Shown: positions 24,800 through 33,055 of the stretch, in pieces | Layout: the number at the start of each line of letters is the position of its first letter | How positions within the stretch are numbered: position 1 is the stretch's first letter | Source: Rhodoligotrophos appendicifer | Lineage (GTDB): Bacteria > Pseudomonadota > Alphaproteobacteria > Rhizobiales > Im1 | Direction: 5' to 3' | DNA length: 64,000 nt | NCBI RefSeq assembly: GCF_007474605.1 | Contig: NZ_VHKL01000002.1 | Span: 248,001-312,000, forward strand | The notes under the pieces: generated by a model | Databases searched by the model: none | Seen by the model: only the letters and a program-made list of their open reading frames with translations | What the model was told of the DNA's origin: nothing | Made by a program: the position numbers and the translations under genes

Positions 24800-25575
24800 G
24801 CACGGTGCCCATCCTCGAAGCGCGCGGCCTCACGCGGAAATTCGGCGGCCTCACGGCCGTCAACGAGGTCGACCTCAAGGTCAATGACAACGAGGTCGTC
24901 GGGCTGATCGGTCCCAACGGAGCCGGCAAGACGACGCTGTTCAACTGCATTGCCGGGTCCATGCCGCCGACCAGCGGCACCGTCGCGTTCCAGGGCAAGG
25001 ACTGCACCGGTTTCGCAGCCCACAAGATGGCGCGGCTCGGCGTCACGCGCACCTTCCAGATCACCAGCATCTTCCCGGCCATGTCGACCTTCGACAATGT
25101 CCGGGCGGCGACCTTCCGCACCACGTCCAAGGGCTGGGTGCCGGCGCTGTTCCACACGCCGGGGTATCGCGAGCAGGAAGCCGCCGTCGTCGAGAAGGTC
25201 TATGAGATCCTCGACTTCGTGCATCTGGGGGAGCGTGCGCATTTCCCTGCAGATGCGCTGTCCTATGGCGAGCATCGGCGGCTCGAAATTGCGATTGCGC
25301 TCGCCGCCGATCCCAAGCTGCTGCTGCTGGACGAGCCGGCGGCCGGCATGAACCCCGAGGAGGGGCAAAAGCTGGTCGGCATGATCAACGACATCCGCGG
25401 GCGCGGCGTCGCGGTGCTGCTGGTGGAGCATCACATGCGGGTGGTCATGGGCGTCTGCGACCGCGTCGTGGTCATCGATCACGGGGTCAAGATCGCCGAA
25501 GGCGCCCCGCGCGAGGTCGCCGACAATCCCGACGTGATCCGCGTCTATCTGGGACGGGAGCAGGTCAGTGCTTGA
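24796..25575 (+). CDS. ABC transporter ATP-binding protein, LivG-like
   Basis: The 259-residue ATPase has the Walker A GPNGAGKTT (about residue 37), an ABC-signature region around LSYGEHRR (in place of LSGGQ, as is usual in LivG), and the Walker B LLLLDEPAAGMNP. It drives the adjacent LivH/LivM-like pore. It overlaps livM by four bases and livF by eight. Confidence 0.93.
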   Translation: MSTVPILEARGLTRKFGGLTAVNEVDLKVNDNEVVGLIGPNGAGKTTLFNCIAGSMPPTSGTVAFQGKDCTGFAAHKMARLGVTRTFQITSIFPAMSTFDNVRAATFRTTSKGWVPALFHTPGYREQEAAVVEKVYEILDFVHLGERAHFPADALSYGEHRRLEIAIALAADPKLLLLDEPAAGMNPEEGQKLVGMINDIRGRGVAVLLVEHHMRVVMGVCDRVVVIDHGVKIAEGAPREVADNPDVIRVYLGREQVSA

Positions 25576-26275
25576 AGTCAACGACATCACCGTCCGCTAT
25601 GGTCGCCGCGAGGTCATCCATGGCATGTCGCTCAAGGTCGCCGAGAAGGAGGTCGTCACCCTCGTCGGCTCCAACGGCGCGGGCAAGACCACGGCGCTGA
25701 AGACCATCTCCGGCCTGCTGCGGCCGACGGCGGGGAGCATCTCCTTCGACGGCAAGCGCATCGACACGATGCAGCCCCATGAGATCATCGCCCATGGCGT
25801 GGTGCAGGTGCCGGAAGGGCGCCTGCTGTTCTCGGACATGACCGTCTACGAACATATCGAGCTCGGCGCCACGCGGGCGAAGGATAAGACACGCTCCTTC
25901 GCCGACCGGGTCGAGTGGATCTACTCCATGTTCCCGATCCTCAAAGAGCGAGGCGACCAGAAGGCCGGAACACTCAGCGGCGGCCAGCAGCAGATGCTCG
26001 CCATCGCTCGTGGCCTCATGGCCGAGCCGCGCTGCCTGATGCTGGATGAACCCTCGCTGGGCCTCGCGCCGATCATGGTGGACCAGCTGGCCGATGCCAT
26101 CCGCAGCCTGCACACGGCAGGGCTGACGATCCTGCTGGTCGAGCAGCGCATCGATCTCGCCCTCAGGCTCGCCAATCGCGGCTATGTGCTGGAGACCGGA
26201 AATATCGTGCTCGAAGATACAGCCGACAACCTCCTCAACGATCCGCGGGTGAAGGCCGCTTATCTCGGCACATGA
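25568..26275 (+). CDS. ABC transporter ATP-binding protein, LivF-like
   Basis: The 235-residue ATPase has Walker A GSNGAGKTT (about residue 35), the signature LSGGQQQMLAIARGL and Walker B CLMLDEPSLGLAP. It is the partner ATPase of the LivG-like protein. The GTG start overlaps the end of livG, and its own end overlaps the alpha/beta-hydrolase start by four bases, so the hydrolase is part of the same transcript. Confidence 0.93.
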   Translation: MLEVNDITVRYGRREVIHGMSLKVAEKEVVTLVGSNGAGKTTALKTISGLLRPTAGSISFDGKRIDTMQPHEIIAHGVVQVPEGRLLFSDMTVYEHIELGATRAKDKTRSFADRVEWIYSMFPILKERGDQKAGTLSGGQQQMLAIARGLMAEPRCLMLDEPSLGLAPIMVDQLADAIRSLHTAGLTILLVEQRIDLALRLANRGYVLETGNIVLEDTADNLLNDPRVKAAYLGT

Positions 26276-27903
26276 GCGGGATCTTCGGAGCGGTGGCGGT
26301 GAAGCCCGCCTATGTGGCAACGTCGCATGGCCAATTGCGCTACTGGCGGGCCGGTGCGGGCCTGCCGCTCGTCGTCCTGCCGGGGATGATCCTCGGGGCA
26401 GCGCCACGAGCGCGGCAGTGCGCTGCTGAATTCTCCGATCACAGCGTCATCACCTTCGAGCTTCCGGGGATCGGCGCTTCCGCGAGCGGCGACGATGGGT
26501 TGGACGGTGCAGCCAGGATCCTGGCTGAGGCTTGGGCGGTGCTCGAGCTCGGCGATGCGCCCCTGCTGGCCTATGATCTCGCAGCCCCGCTGGCGGCTGC
26601 CCTTTACGAGGCGCTTTCACCTAAGCCGTCCGCTTTGTTCGCCGCCGACCTCGAACTCGCACAGGCCTGGGCCAAGAAGCGCGCGCGCCCGCCGGCTCTC
26701 GCCCCACGGCCGGACGGGGCGCATCTCACCGCGTTATGGGCCTTCATCCGCAATCGGCATCTGCTCGATCCGCAGCATCCCTCGCTGCCGGCGGCGATCG
26801 GGGCCCCCTTGCCAAGCGACGAGGATCTTGACGAGACGGTCGTCAACGCCGCGACGCGACCTGAGCATTTCGAGAGATTGTGGAATGCCTGTCTCGATGG
26901 CATTGCCGGGCTCGATGATGGTAGAGCCGCGACGCTGCTCGAAGACATTCCCATGCCGGCGATGATCGACAAGCGGCTGGCCGAGCTCGCGGTCAAGGCG
27001 AGAGCGCCCACGGGCGTGAGACAGAAGGCGCAGCCCGACGATACCCGTTCCGTCTGGTGCGATTATGTGGAAACGCCTCCCGGTCACATCCATGTACGCC
27101 GCGCCGGCGGCGGTTCCCGCCCGCTGATGATGTTCCAGTCGGCGCCCGGATCGACGGCGCCGCTGACCCCGATCATCGAGGGCCTCGGCACCATCCGGGA
27201 TGTCTATGCGCCGGATTTTCTCGGCAATGGCCGATCGGACAAGCCGCATTATGAGAAGACCGACATCGCCGCCCTGGCCGGCGACGCTCTCGATCTCGCG
27301 GACAGCCTCGGCCTGGAGACCTTGGATCTCTGGGGCACGCATACTGGGGCCTGTGTCGCCTTGGAGCTTGCATTGCTCGCGCCCGAGCGTGTCGGGCGGA
27401 TGATCTTGGAGGCACCGCCGCTGCTGCCCCCGACCTTCACCGCGGACATTCTCGAGAATTATTTGCCTCCGCTTGCGCCCGATCGCTGGGGATTGCATCT
27501 GCAGCAGGCCTGGAACATGCGGCGCGACATGTTCCTATTCTGGCCATGGTACCGGCAGGCGCGCTCGGCGGTCCGCACGCTCGGGGTTCCGGAGACGGAT
27601 TTCCTGCATGACTGGGTCATCGGACTTCTGTCCAGCGGTTTGACCTATGACCGGAGCTATCGGGCCGCCTTCGAATATGACACGCAGGCACGGCTGCCGC
27701 TGCTGACGCGTCCGGCCATGATTTGTGCCGGACCCGCCGACATGCTCGTCGAGGGGCTGCGGGTTGCCGAACAGATCTCGCCGGCAGGGACGCTCGTCAC
27801 CCCGACGCCCGCCACCATCTGGTATCCGGGCCAGACGGCGGCGGCCGTGGAGCAGACCCTGCAGGCCTACCGGGATTTCCTGGAGGACGGGCCGATCAGA
27901 TGA
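26272..27903 (+). CDS. Double alpha/beta-hydrolase protein with His at the nucleophile position
   Basis: The 543-residue protein looks like two alpha/beta-hydrolase units in one chain. The N-terminal half (about 10-190) has an oxyanion-loop-like LVVLPGMILG, but its expected nucleophile elbow is degenerate (AYDLAAPLA), so it is probably not catalytic. The C-terminal half (about 260-543) has MFQSAPGSTAPL, FLGNGRSDKP and an elbow reading GTHTGA, with H357 where Ser, Asp or Cys normally stands, followed by a late region that could hold the acid and histidine. It is the last gene of the IclR-controlled operon. A hydrolase, lyase or binding role on the transported compound is possible. Confidence 0.75.
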   Translation: MSGIFGAVAVKPAYVATSHGQLRYWRAGAGLPLVVLPGMILGAAPRARQCAAEFSDHSVITFELPGIGASASGDDGLDGAARILAEAWAVLELGDAPLLAYDLAAPLAAALYEALSPKPSALFAADLELAQAWAKKRARPPALAPRPDGAHLTALWAFIRNRHLLDPQHPSLPAAIGAPLPSDEDLDETVVNAATRPEHFERLWNACLDGIAGLDDGRAATLLEDIPMPAMIDKRLAELAVKARAPTGVRQKAQPDDTRSVWCDYVETPPGHIHVRRAGGGSRPLMMFQSAPGSTAPLTPIIEGLGTIRDVYAPDFLGNGRSDKPHYEKTDIAALAGDALDLADSLGLETLDLWGTHTGACVALELALLAPERVGRMILEAPPLLPPTFTADILENYLPPLAPDRWGLHLQQAWNMRRDMFLFWPWYRQARSAVRTLGVPETDFLHDWVIGLLSSGLTYDRSYRAAFEYDTQARLPLLTRPAMICAGPADMLVEGLRVAEQISPAGTLVTPTPATIWYPGQTAAAVEQTLQAYRDFLEDGPIR

Positions 27904-28756
27904 TCGGCTTGCCGCCGGTCACAGCGATGGTCGCGCCCGAGATGTAGCTTGCTTCGTCGCTGGCCAACATGACATAGGCCGGCGCCAACTCGACCGGCTG
28001 ACCCGGGCGCTTCATGGGCACCTGCTCGCCGAAATTCTTCACCTTCTCCTCCGGCATGGTGGACGGGATCAAGGGCGTCCAGATCGGGCCGGGGGCCACG
28101 GTATTGGCGCGGATGTTCTTCTCGGCCAGGAGCTGGGCCAGCCCCGCCGTGAAGTTCTGGATCGCACCCTTGGTGGTGGCATAAGCGAGGAGATTGGGGC
28201 TCGGCGAATCCGCGTTGATCGAGGCGGTGTTGATGATGGAAGCGCCGGATTTCATATGCGGCATCGCGGCCTTTGTAATGTAGAACATGGCGGAGATGTT
28301 CGTCGCAAAGGTGATGTCCCATTCCTCGTCGGGGATCTCCTCAATCGATTCGAAGCTCATCTGGTGGGCCGCATTGTTCACGATGATGTCGATGCGCCCG
28401 AACGCCTTGGCGGCCTCCTCCACGATCTTCCGGCACTGTGCGGGTTTCGAGATGTCGCCGGGAAGCAGAATGCATTTGCGGCCCGCTTCCTCCACCCAGC
28501 GCTTCGTCTCCTGGGCGTCCTCATCCTCGTTCAAATAGGAGATGAGAATATCGGCGCCTTCCCGGGCAAAGGCGATCGCCACGGCGCGGCCGATGCCAGA
28601 GTCACCGCCGGTAATGATCGCCTTCTTGTCCTTGAGGCGCCCGGATCCCTTGTAGCTCTCCTCGCCATGGTCGGGACGGGGGTTCATCTGGTCGGTGAAG
28701 CCCGGGACCTGCTGCATCGGCGTGTCGAACGGGGGCTTCGGAAAATGCTTGGTCAT
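27896..28756 (-). CDS. SDR-family oxidoreductase (general-stress type)
   Basis: The 286-residue short-chain dehydrogenase has a long N-terminal extension (PFDTPMQQVPGFTDQMNPRPDHG) typical of the bacterial YhdF/YdaD-like stress-associated group. It has the nucleotide motif TGGDSGIGRAVA (about residue 50), the NNAA motif, a TASIN serine segment and the catalytic YATTK. NADP(H)-dependent reduction of an aldehyde or ketone is likely, with the substrate unknown. AGGAGA lies six bases before the ATG. It overlaps the convergent hydrolase gene by eight bases. A weak EcfG-like promoter precedes it. Confidence 0.88.
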   Translation of the reverse strand: MTKHFPKPPFDTPMQQVPGFTDQMNPRPDHGEESYKGSGRLKDKKAIITGGDSGIGRAVAIAFAREGADILISYLNEDEDAQETKRWVEEAGRKCILLPGDISKPAQCRKIVEEAAKAFGRIDIIVNNAAHQMSFESIEEIPDEEWDITFATNISAMFYITKAAMPHMKSGASIINTASINADSPSPNLLAYATTKGAIQNFTAGLAQLLAEKNIRANTVAPGPIWTPLIPSTMPEEKVKNFGEQVPMKRPGQPVELAPAYVMLASDEASYISGATIAVTGGKPII

Positions 28757-28789
28757 TCCACTGTCTCCTGGGGGCTGAACTTATCGTGC

Positions 28790-28814
28790 AACGCAGAAGT
28801 CTCAGCGTTGTTGC
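28790..28814 (-). promoter_or_regulatory. Weak EcfG-like promoter of the SDR gene
   Basis: On the minus strand GCAAC (28814-28810) is followed by 16 bases and CGTT (28793-28790), one mismatch in the -35 box. The start would be about 27 bases before the SDR ATG. SDRs of this group are often general-stress genes, but one-mismatch matches occur by chance. Confidence 0.3.
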
Positions 28815-28933
28815 GTTTCTTCAGGGAGACGCCAAAATGGCGGTGAACGAAATGGGCCTGCTGACTGTTTACTGGCGGCGGCAGCCTCTATCGTCGCGCC
28901 CGGGGGCCTGGGCTGTTTCCCACGGAGGGGGGA

Positions 28934-31900
28934 TTGACGGATACGAGCGTGTGGGTGGCCCCGGAGGCTGAGCCGGACGGCGCGAAGTTTCTTTCGGGCG
29001 GCGGAGAAATGGGCGCTCTCATGCGTGCCCATGACTGGTCGAAAAGTCCTCTTGGCCTTCCCCGATCCTGGCCGCAAAGTCTCAAGACAGCTCTACGGAT
29101 CATGCTGACCTCGCGGCAGCCGATCTGGGTCGGCTGGGGCCGAGAGCTGCACTTTTTCTACAATGATGCCTACAAGTCGATCATCGGCGGCAAGCATCCA
29201 CGCGCATTGGCCGAGCCGACCGCCGTCGTATGGAGCGAAATCTGGACCGATATCGGGCCGATGCTCGATACCGCCATGAGCGGCATGGAGGGGACCTATG
29301 TCGAGGAACAGCTCCTCATCATGGAGCGCAACGGCTATCCGGAGGAGACCTATTACACCTTCTCCTATAGTCCCATTCCGGACGACGACGGAAATCCGGG
29401 CGGCATCATCTGTGCGAATACGGACGACACGCAGCGCGTCATCGGTGAACGACAACTGACCCTGCTGCGGGAACTCGCGACGCGCACCGCGAATGCGCGG
29501 ACACGGGATGACGCCTGCGAGCAAGCCGCCTTGGCCCTGGCAACCAATCCTCAGGATCTTCCCTTCGCCCTGCTCTATATGAGCGAGGCGGAGGATGATT
29601 GCCTGTCGCTGGTCGCGACACAGGGGATCGACCGGTCGCATCCTGGCGCGCCGGCCACGATCCGAGGGGAGGGCATGTCAGTCTGGCCCTGCGCCGAGGT
29701 CATGACCAGCCACAAGCCGCGCCTGATCTCAGAGCTTGGTGATCAGGAGCTCGGCGTCCAGCTGCCTCTGGGCGCCTGGAGCCAGCCGCCTCACTCGGCA
29801 GCCATCCTCCCGGTCGTCACCTCCGGCGAGGTGGGCCGCCCCGGCATCCTCGTGGTTGGTCTCAATCCCTACCGGGTGCTGGATGAAGGCTATCAGGGAT
29901 TCCTCGAACTCGTCGCGGGGCAGATCGGGTCGGCGATCGGCAATGCCCAAGCTTACGAGGAGGAACGACGCCGCGCCGAGGCGCTGGCTGAGATCGATCG
30001 GGCCAAGACCACGTTCTTCTCCAATGTCAGCCATGAGTTCCGTACTCCGCTCACCCTGATGCTGGGGCCGCTGGAGGAACTGATGGCGCGGCATCAGGGC
30101 GACACGGAGTCGGCAGACAGAACCCTCATCGAAGTCACCCATCGCAACAGTCTTCGGCTTCTCAAGCTCGTCAACATCCTCCTCGATTTCTCGCGCATCG
30201 AGGCGGGACGCGTCCGGACCCATTTCGCTGCGACCGATCTTGCGAGCTATACCGCCGACATTGCCTCCACCTTCCGTTCGGCGATGGAGAAGGCGGGGCT
30301 GAAGCTGGTCGTCACCTGCCCAGCACTGCCCAACACTGTCTTCGTGGACCGGGACATGTGGGAGAAAATCGTCCTCAACCTCCTGTCCAACGCCTTCAAG
30401 TTCACCTTCACCGGCGAGGTCACAGTCACCATGGCTGCCGCAAAAGACGGGTTGGGGGCCGAGCTCGTGATTGCCGATACCGGGATCGGCATCTCCGAGG
30501 CGGAGCTGCCGAGATTGTTCGAGCGCTTCCACCGCATCGAGGGATCGCGCGGCCGAACCATCGAGGGGAGCGGTATCGGGCTGGCCCTGGTCCAGGAACT
30601 GGTCCGGTTGCATGGGGGCTCGATCAGGGTCGAGAGCGAAGTGGGGCGAGGCACGCGCTTTCATGTCGTCGTGCCCTTCGGCAGGCAGCACCTCACCACC
30701 GGCACTGACACTGGGGAGACTGAAGCGGCCGCCAGCAGCCTCCGCGCGGATGCCTATGTCCAGGAAGCCCTCCGCTGGCTGCCCGGATCAGCGGCGGAGG
30801 CGGGCGAGGAGAGTTCGCCGATCGCGTCCGCTGCAGAGGATGTTGGCGTCCCTTCGGGAGGGGCGGAGAAGGGCAAGCGCATCCTCGTGGCCGACGACAA
30901 TGCAGATCTGCGGGACTATATCGGACGTCTCTTGCGTGGCGAAGGTTACACTGTCGAGATGGCGGTGGATGGTGAGGCCGCGTTGTCGGCAGCACGGAGC
31001 CGGGCGCCCGATCTGGTCTTGTCGGACGTCATGATGCCGAAGCTCGACGGCTTCGGCCTGCTGGCCGCCCTCCGCGAGGACGAGACTCTCCGGCATACAC
31101 CGGTCCTCCTGCTTTCGGCGCGCGCCGGAGAGGAGGCGCGGGTCGGCGGCCTCGAGGCGGGGGCCGACGACTATCTCACCAAGCCCTTTGCGGCTCGGGA
31201 GTTATTGGCGCGCGTCGCCAGCAATCTCCAGTTCGCGCAGATCCGCAAGGAGTCCGAGGAAAGGCTGCGGGAGGATGCGCGAACCCTGGAGCATCGCGTC
31301 CACCTGGCGCTGGCAGAGCGGGACAGGTTGTGGGAGCTGAGCGAGGATCTGCTCGTCATCGCCGATTCCCGTGGCCGGCTGGTCAGGGTGAGCCCTTCAT
31401 GGACACGGGTCCTCGGCCATGCGCCGGAAGAGCTGCTCGGCCAAGACTATATCGGCTTCCTGCATCCCGATGAATGCGAGACCGTCTCGCGAGACCTTGC
31501 TGCGCTGCCGGGCAGCGGGCGCTCGAAGCGGTTCGAGAATCGGGTGAAGACTGCCGATGGCAGCTGGCGCTGGATCTCCTGGACCGTTTCGGCGGACGAG
31601 GCCACGGACATGCTGCACGGCGTGGGGCGAGACGTCACCGCCGACAAGGAGGCGGCCGTCGCCATCGAACAGGCGGCGGAAGCCCTGCGGCTGGCGCAGA
31701 AGATGGAAGCCATCGGCAGGCTTACCGGCGGGGTTGCTCACGACTTCAACAATCTGCTGCAGGTCGTCGGCGGCAATCTGCAACTGCTCTCCAAGGACGT
31801 TGCCGGCAGCGAGCGTGCGGAGCAGAGGGTCAAGAACGCCTTGGCGGGAGTCACGCGCGGGGCGAAGCTCGCTTCGCAATTGCTCGCCTTCGGCCGACGC

Positions 31901-32833
31901 CAACCGCTGGCGCCGAAGGTCGTCAATCTCGGACGGTTCGTCCGCGGCCTCGACGACATGCTGCGACGGGCGCTAGGGGATGGAATAGAAATCGAGACGG
32001 TCATCGGCGGCGGCTTGTGGAACGTCTTCACCGATTCCTATCAGGTGGAGAACGCGTTGCTGAACCTCGCGATCAATGCGCGCGATGCAATGGACGGGCA
32101 TGGCCGGCTCACAATCGAGGCGGGAAACGCATCGCTGGACGATGCCTATGCTGCCCGGCATGTGGATGTGGTGCCGGGGCAATATGTCATGCTGGCCGTC
32201 ACCGACACCGGCTGCGGGATTGCACCGGAGATCCTCGAGCAGGTCTTCGAACCCTTCTACACGACGAAGCCCGAAGGGCAGGGGACCGGGCTCGGGCTGA
32301 GCATGGTCTATGGGTTCGTGAAGCAGTCGAACGGTCACATCAAGATCTACAGCGAACCCGGCCAGGGAACGACCGTGCGTCTTTATCTGCCGAGGGTGCG
32401 GCAGAGCGAAGATCTGGCCAGCGACGTCGAGGTCGGACCGGTGGTGGGGGGAAGCGAAACGATCCTCGTGGTCGAGGATGACGAGGATGTGCGCTCCACC
32501 GTTGTGGAAATGCTCTCGGAGCTTGGGTATCGCGTCCTGAAGGCGAGGGACGCGCACAGCGGGTTGGCGATCATCGAGAGCGGCGTGTCCCTCGACGTCC
32601 TTTTCACCGACGTGGTCATGCCGGGTCCGTTGCGCAGTCCGGAATTGGCCCGCAAGGCAAGGGAGCGTCTGCCCGACATCGCCGTTCTGTTCACCTCAGG
32701 CTATACGGACAACGCCATCGTCCATAATGGTCGATTGGACGAGGACACCGAACTTCTGAGCAAGCCCTATACGCGCGAGGCGCTGGCCCGGAAGATCCGC
32801 CATGTGTTGCGGAACCGGGTCACCGCAGCCTGA
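28934..32833 (+). CDS. Hybrid sensor histidine kinase with two kinase cores and two receiver domains
   Basis: The 1299-residue protein has no transmembrane segment, so it should be cytosolic. In order: a PAS-like sensor (about 30-170, HDWSKSPLGLPRSWP), a GAF-like region (about 175-350), kinase core 1 with phospho-His H367 (SHEFRTPLT) and ATPase motifs (NLLSNAFKF, DTGIGIS, GSGIGLAL), a receiver with Asp D698 (LSDVMMP), a PAS domain (about 810-915, with a WRWISW PAC-type segment), kinase core 2 with H936 (GGVAHDFNNLL) and its own ATPase domain (GTGLGLSM), and a terminal receiver with D1226 (FTDVVMP). The start is TTG with GGAGGGGGG just upstream. No response-regulator gene is adjacent, so output must go through the fused receivers or a distant partner. 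Confidence 0.9.
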   Translation: MTDTSVWVAPEAEPDGAKFLSGGGEMGALMRAHDWSKSPLGLPRSWPQSLKTALRIMLTSRQPIWVGWGRELHFFYNDAYKSIIGGKHPRALAEPTAVVWSEIWTDIGPMLDTAMSGMEGTYVEEQLLIMERNGYPEETYYTFSYSPIPDDDGNPGGIICANTDDTQRVIGERQLTLLRELATRTANARTRDDACEQAALALATNPQDLPFALLYMSEAEDDCLSLVATQGIDRSHPGAPATIRGEGMSVWPCAEVMTSHKPRLISELGDQELGVQLPLGAWSQPPHSAAILPVVTSGEVGRPGILVVGLNPYRVLDEGYQGFLELVAGQIGSAIGNAQAYEEERRRAEALAEIDRAKTTFFSNVSHEFRTPLTLMLGPLEELMARHQGDTESADRTLIEVTHRNSLRLLKLVNILLDFSRIEAGRVRTHFAATDLASYTADIASTFRSAMEKAGLKLVVTCPALPNTVFVDRDMWEKIVLNLLSNAFKFTFTGEVTVTMAAAKDGLGAELVIADTGIGISEAELPRLFERFHRIEGSRGRTIEGSGIGLALVQELVRLHGGSIRVESEVGRGTRFHVVVPFGRQHLTTGTDTGETEAAASSLRADAYVQEALRWLPGSAAEAGEESSPIASAAEDVGVPSGGAEKGKRILVADDNADLRDYIGRLLRGEGYTVEMAVDGEAALSAARSRAPDLVLSDVMMPKLDGFGLLAALREDETLRHTPVLLLSARAGEEARVGGLEAGADDYLTKPFAARELLARVASNLQFAQIRKESEERLREDARTLEHRVHLALAERDRLWELSEDLLVIADSRGRLVRVSPSWTRVLGHAPEELLGQDYIGFLHPDECETVSRDLAALPGSGRSKRFENRVKTADGSWRWISWTVSADEATDMLHGVGRDVTADKEAAVAIEQAAEALRLAQKMEAIGRLTGGVAHDFNNLLQVVGGNLQLLSKDVAGSERAEQRVKNALAGVTRGAKLASQLLAFGRRQPLAPKVVNLGRFVRGLDDMLRRALGDGIEIETVIGGGLWNVFTDSYQVENALLNLAINARDAMDGHGRLTIEAGNASLDDAYAARHVDVVPGQYVMLAVTDTGCGIAPEILEQVFEPFYTTKPEGQGTGLGLSMVYGFVKQSNGHIKIYSEPGQGTTVRLYLPRVRQSEDLASDVEVGPVVGGSETILVVEDDEDVRSTVVEMLSELGYRVLKARDAHSGLAIIESGVSLDVLFTDVVMPGPLRSPELARKARERLPDIAVLFTSGYTDNAIVHNGRLDEDTELLSKPYTREALARKIRHVLRNRVTAA

Positions 32834-32843
32834 TGGAGGCAGA

Positions 32844-32858
32844 CGGGCGGGCCGCCCG
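32844..32858 (+). terminator. GC hairpin after the kinase gene
   Basis: CGGGCGG-g-CCGCCCG, ten bases after the kinase stop codon, forms a compact GC stem. No T-run follows directly, so it is a weak intrinsic terminator candidate or a barrier isolating the urea-operon promoter region. Confidence 0.35.
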
Positions 32859-33006
32859 CGCGCTTCGGTGTCCGATGATATTTTAATCAGTTGCGCATGG
32901 CTTGAGCAGTGGCATCCGCCAAGGTGAACGCTGCGCGATCATGGTTAATTTCTCTTTACCTTTTGATTCCAGGGGCTTCCTTCTTCCGAAAGCTTCCCCC
33001 TCGTCT

Positions 33007-33021
33007 TGGCATTGCTTTTGC
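33007..33021 (+). promoter_or_regulatory. Sigma-54 (RpoN) promoter of the urea-transport operon
   Basis: TGGCA (33007-33011) and TTGC (33018-33021) place the invariant GG (33008-33009) and GC (33020-33021) exactly 12 bases apart, as in the -24/-12 consensus TGGCAC-N5-TTGCW. Transcription would begin near 33033, leaving about 23 bases before the urtA ATG, with GGAGG in between. A loose TGC-N11-GCA element (32892-32908), about 115 bases upstream, has the outer symmetry of an NtrC site. Confidence 0.7.
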
Positions 33022-33055
33022 GATGCACAAGACCGGGAAAACTGGGAGGCATTTC

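Noticed and set aside
32892-32908. NtrC binding site upstream of urtA as a separate feature
   Set aside because: Only the outer three bases of each arm match, so it is mentioned with the sigma-54 promoter rather than annotated.
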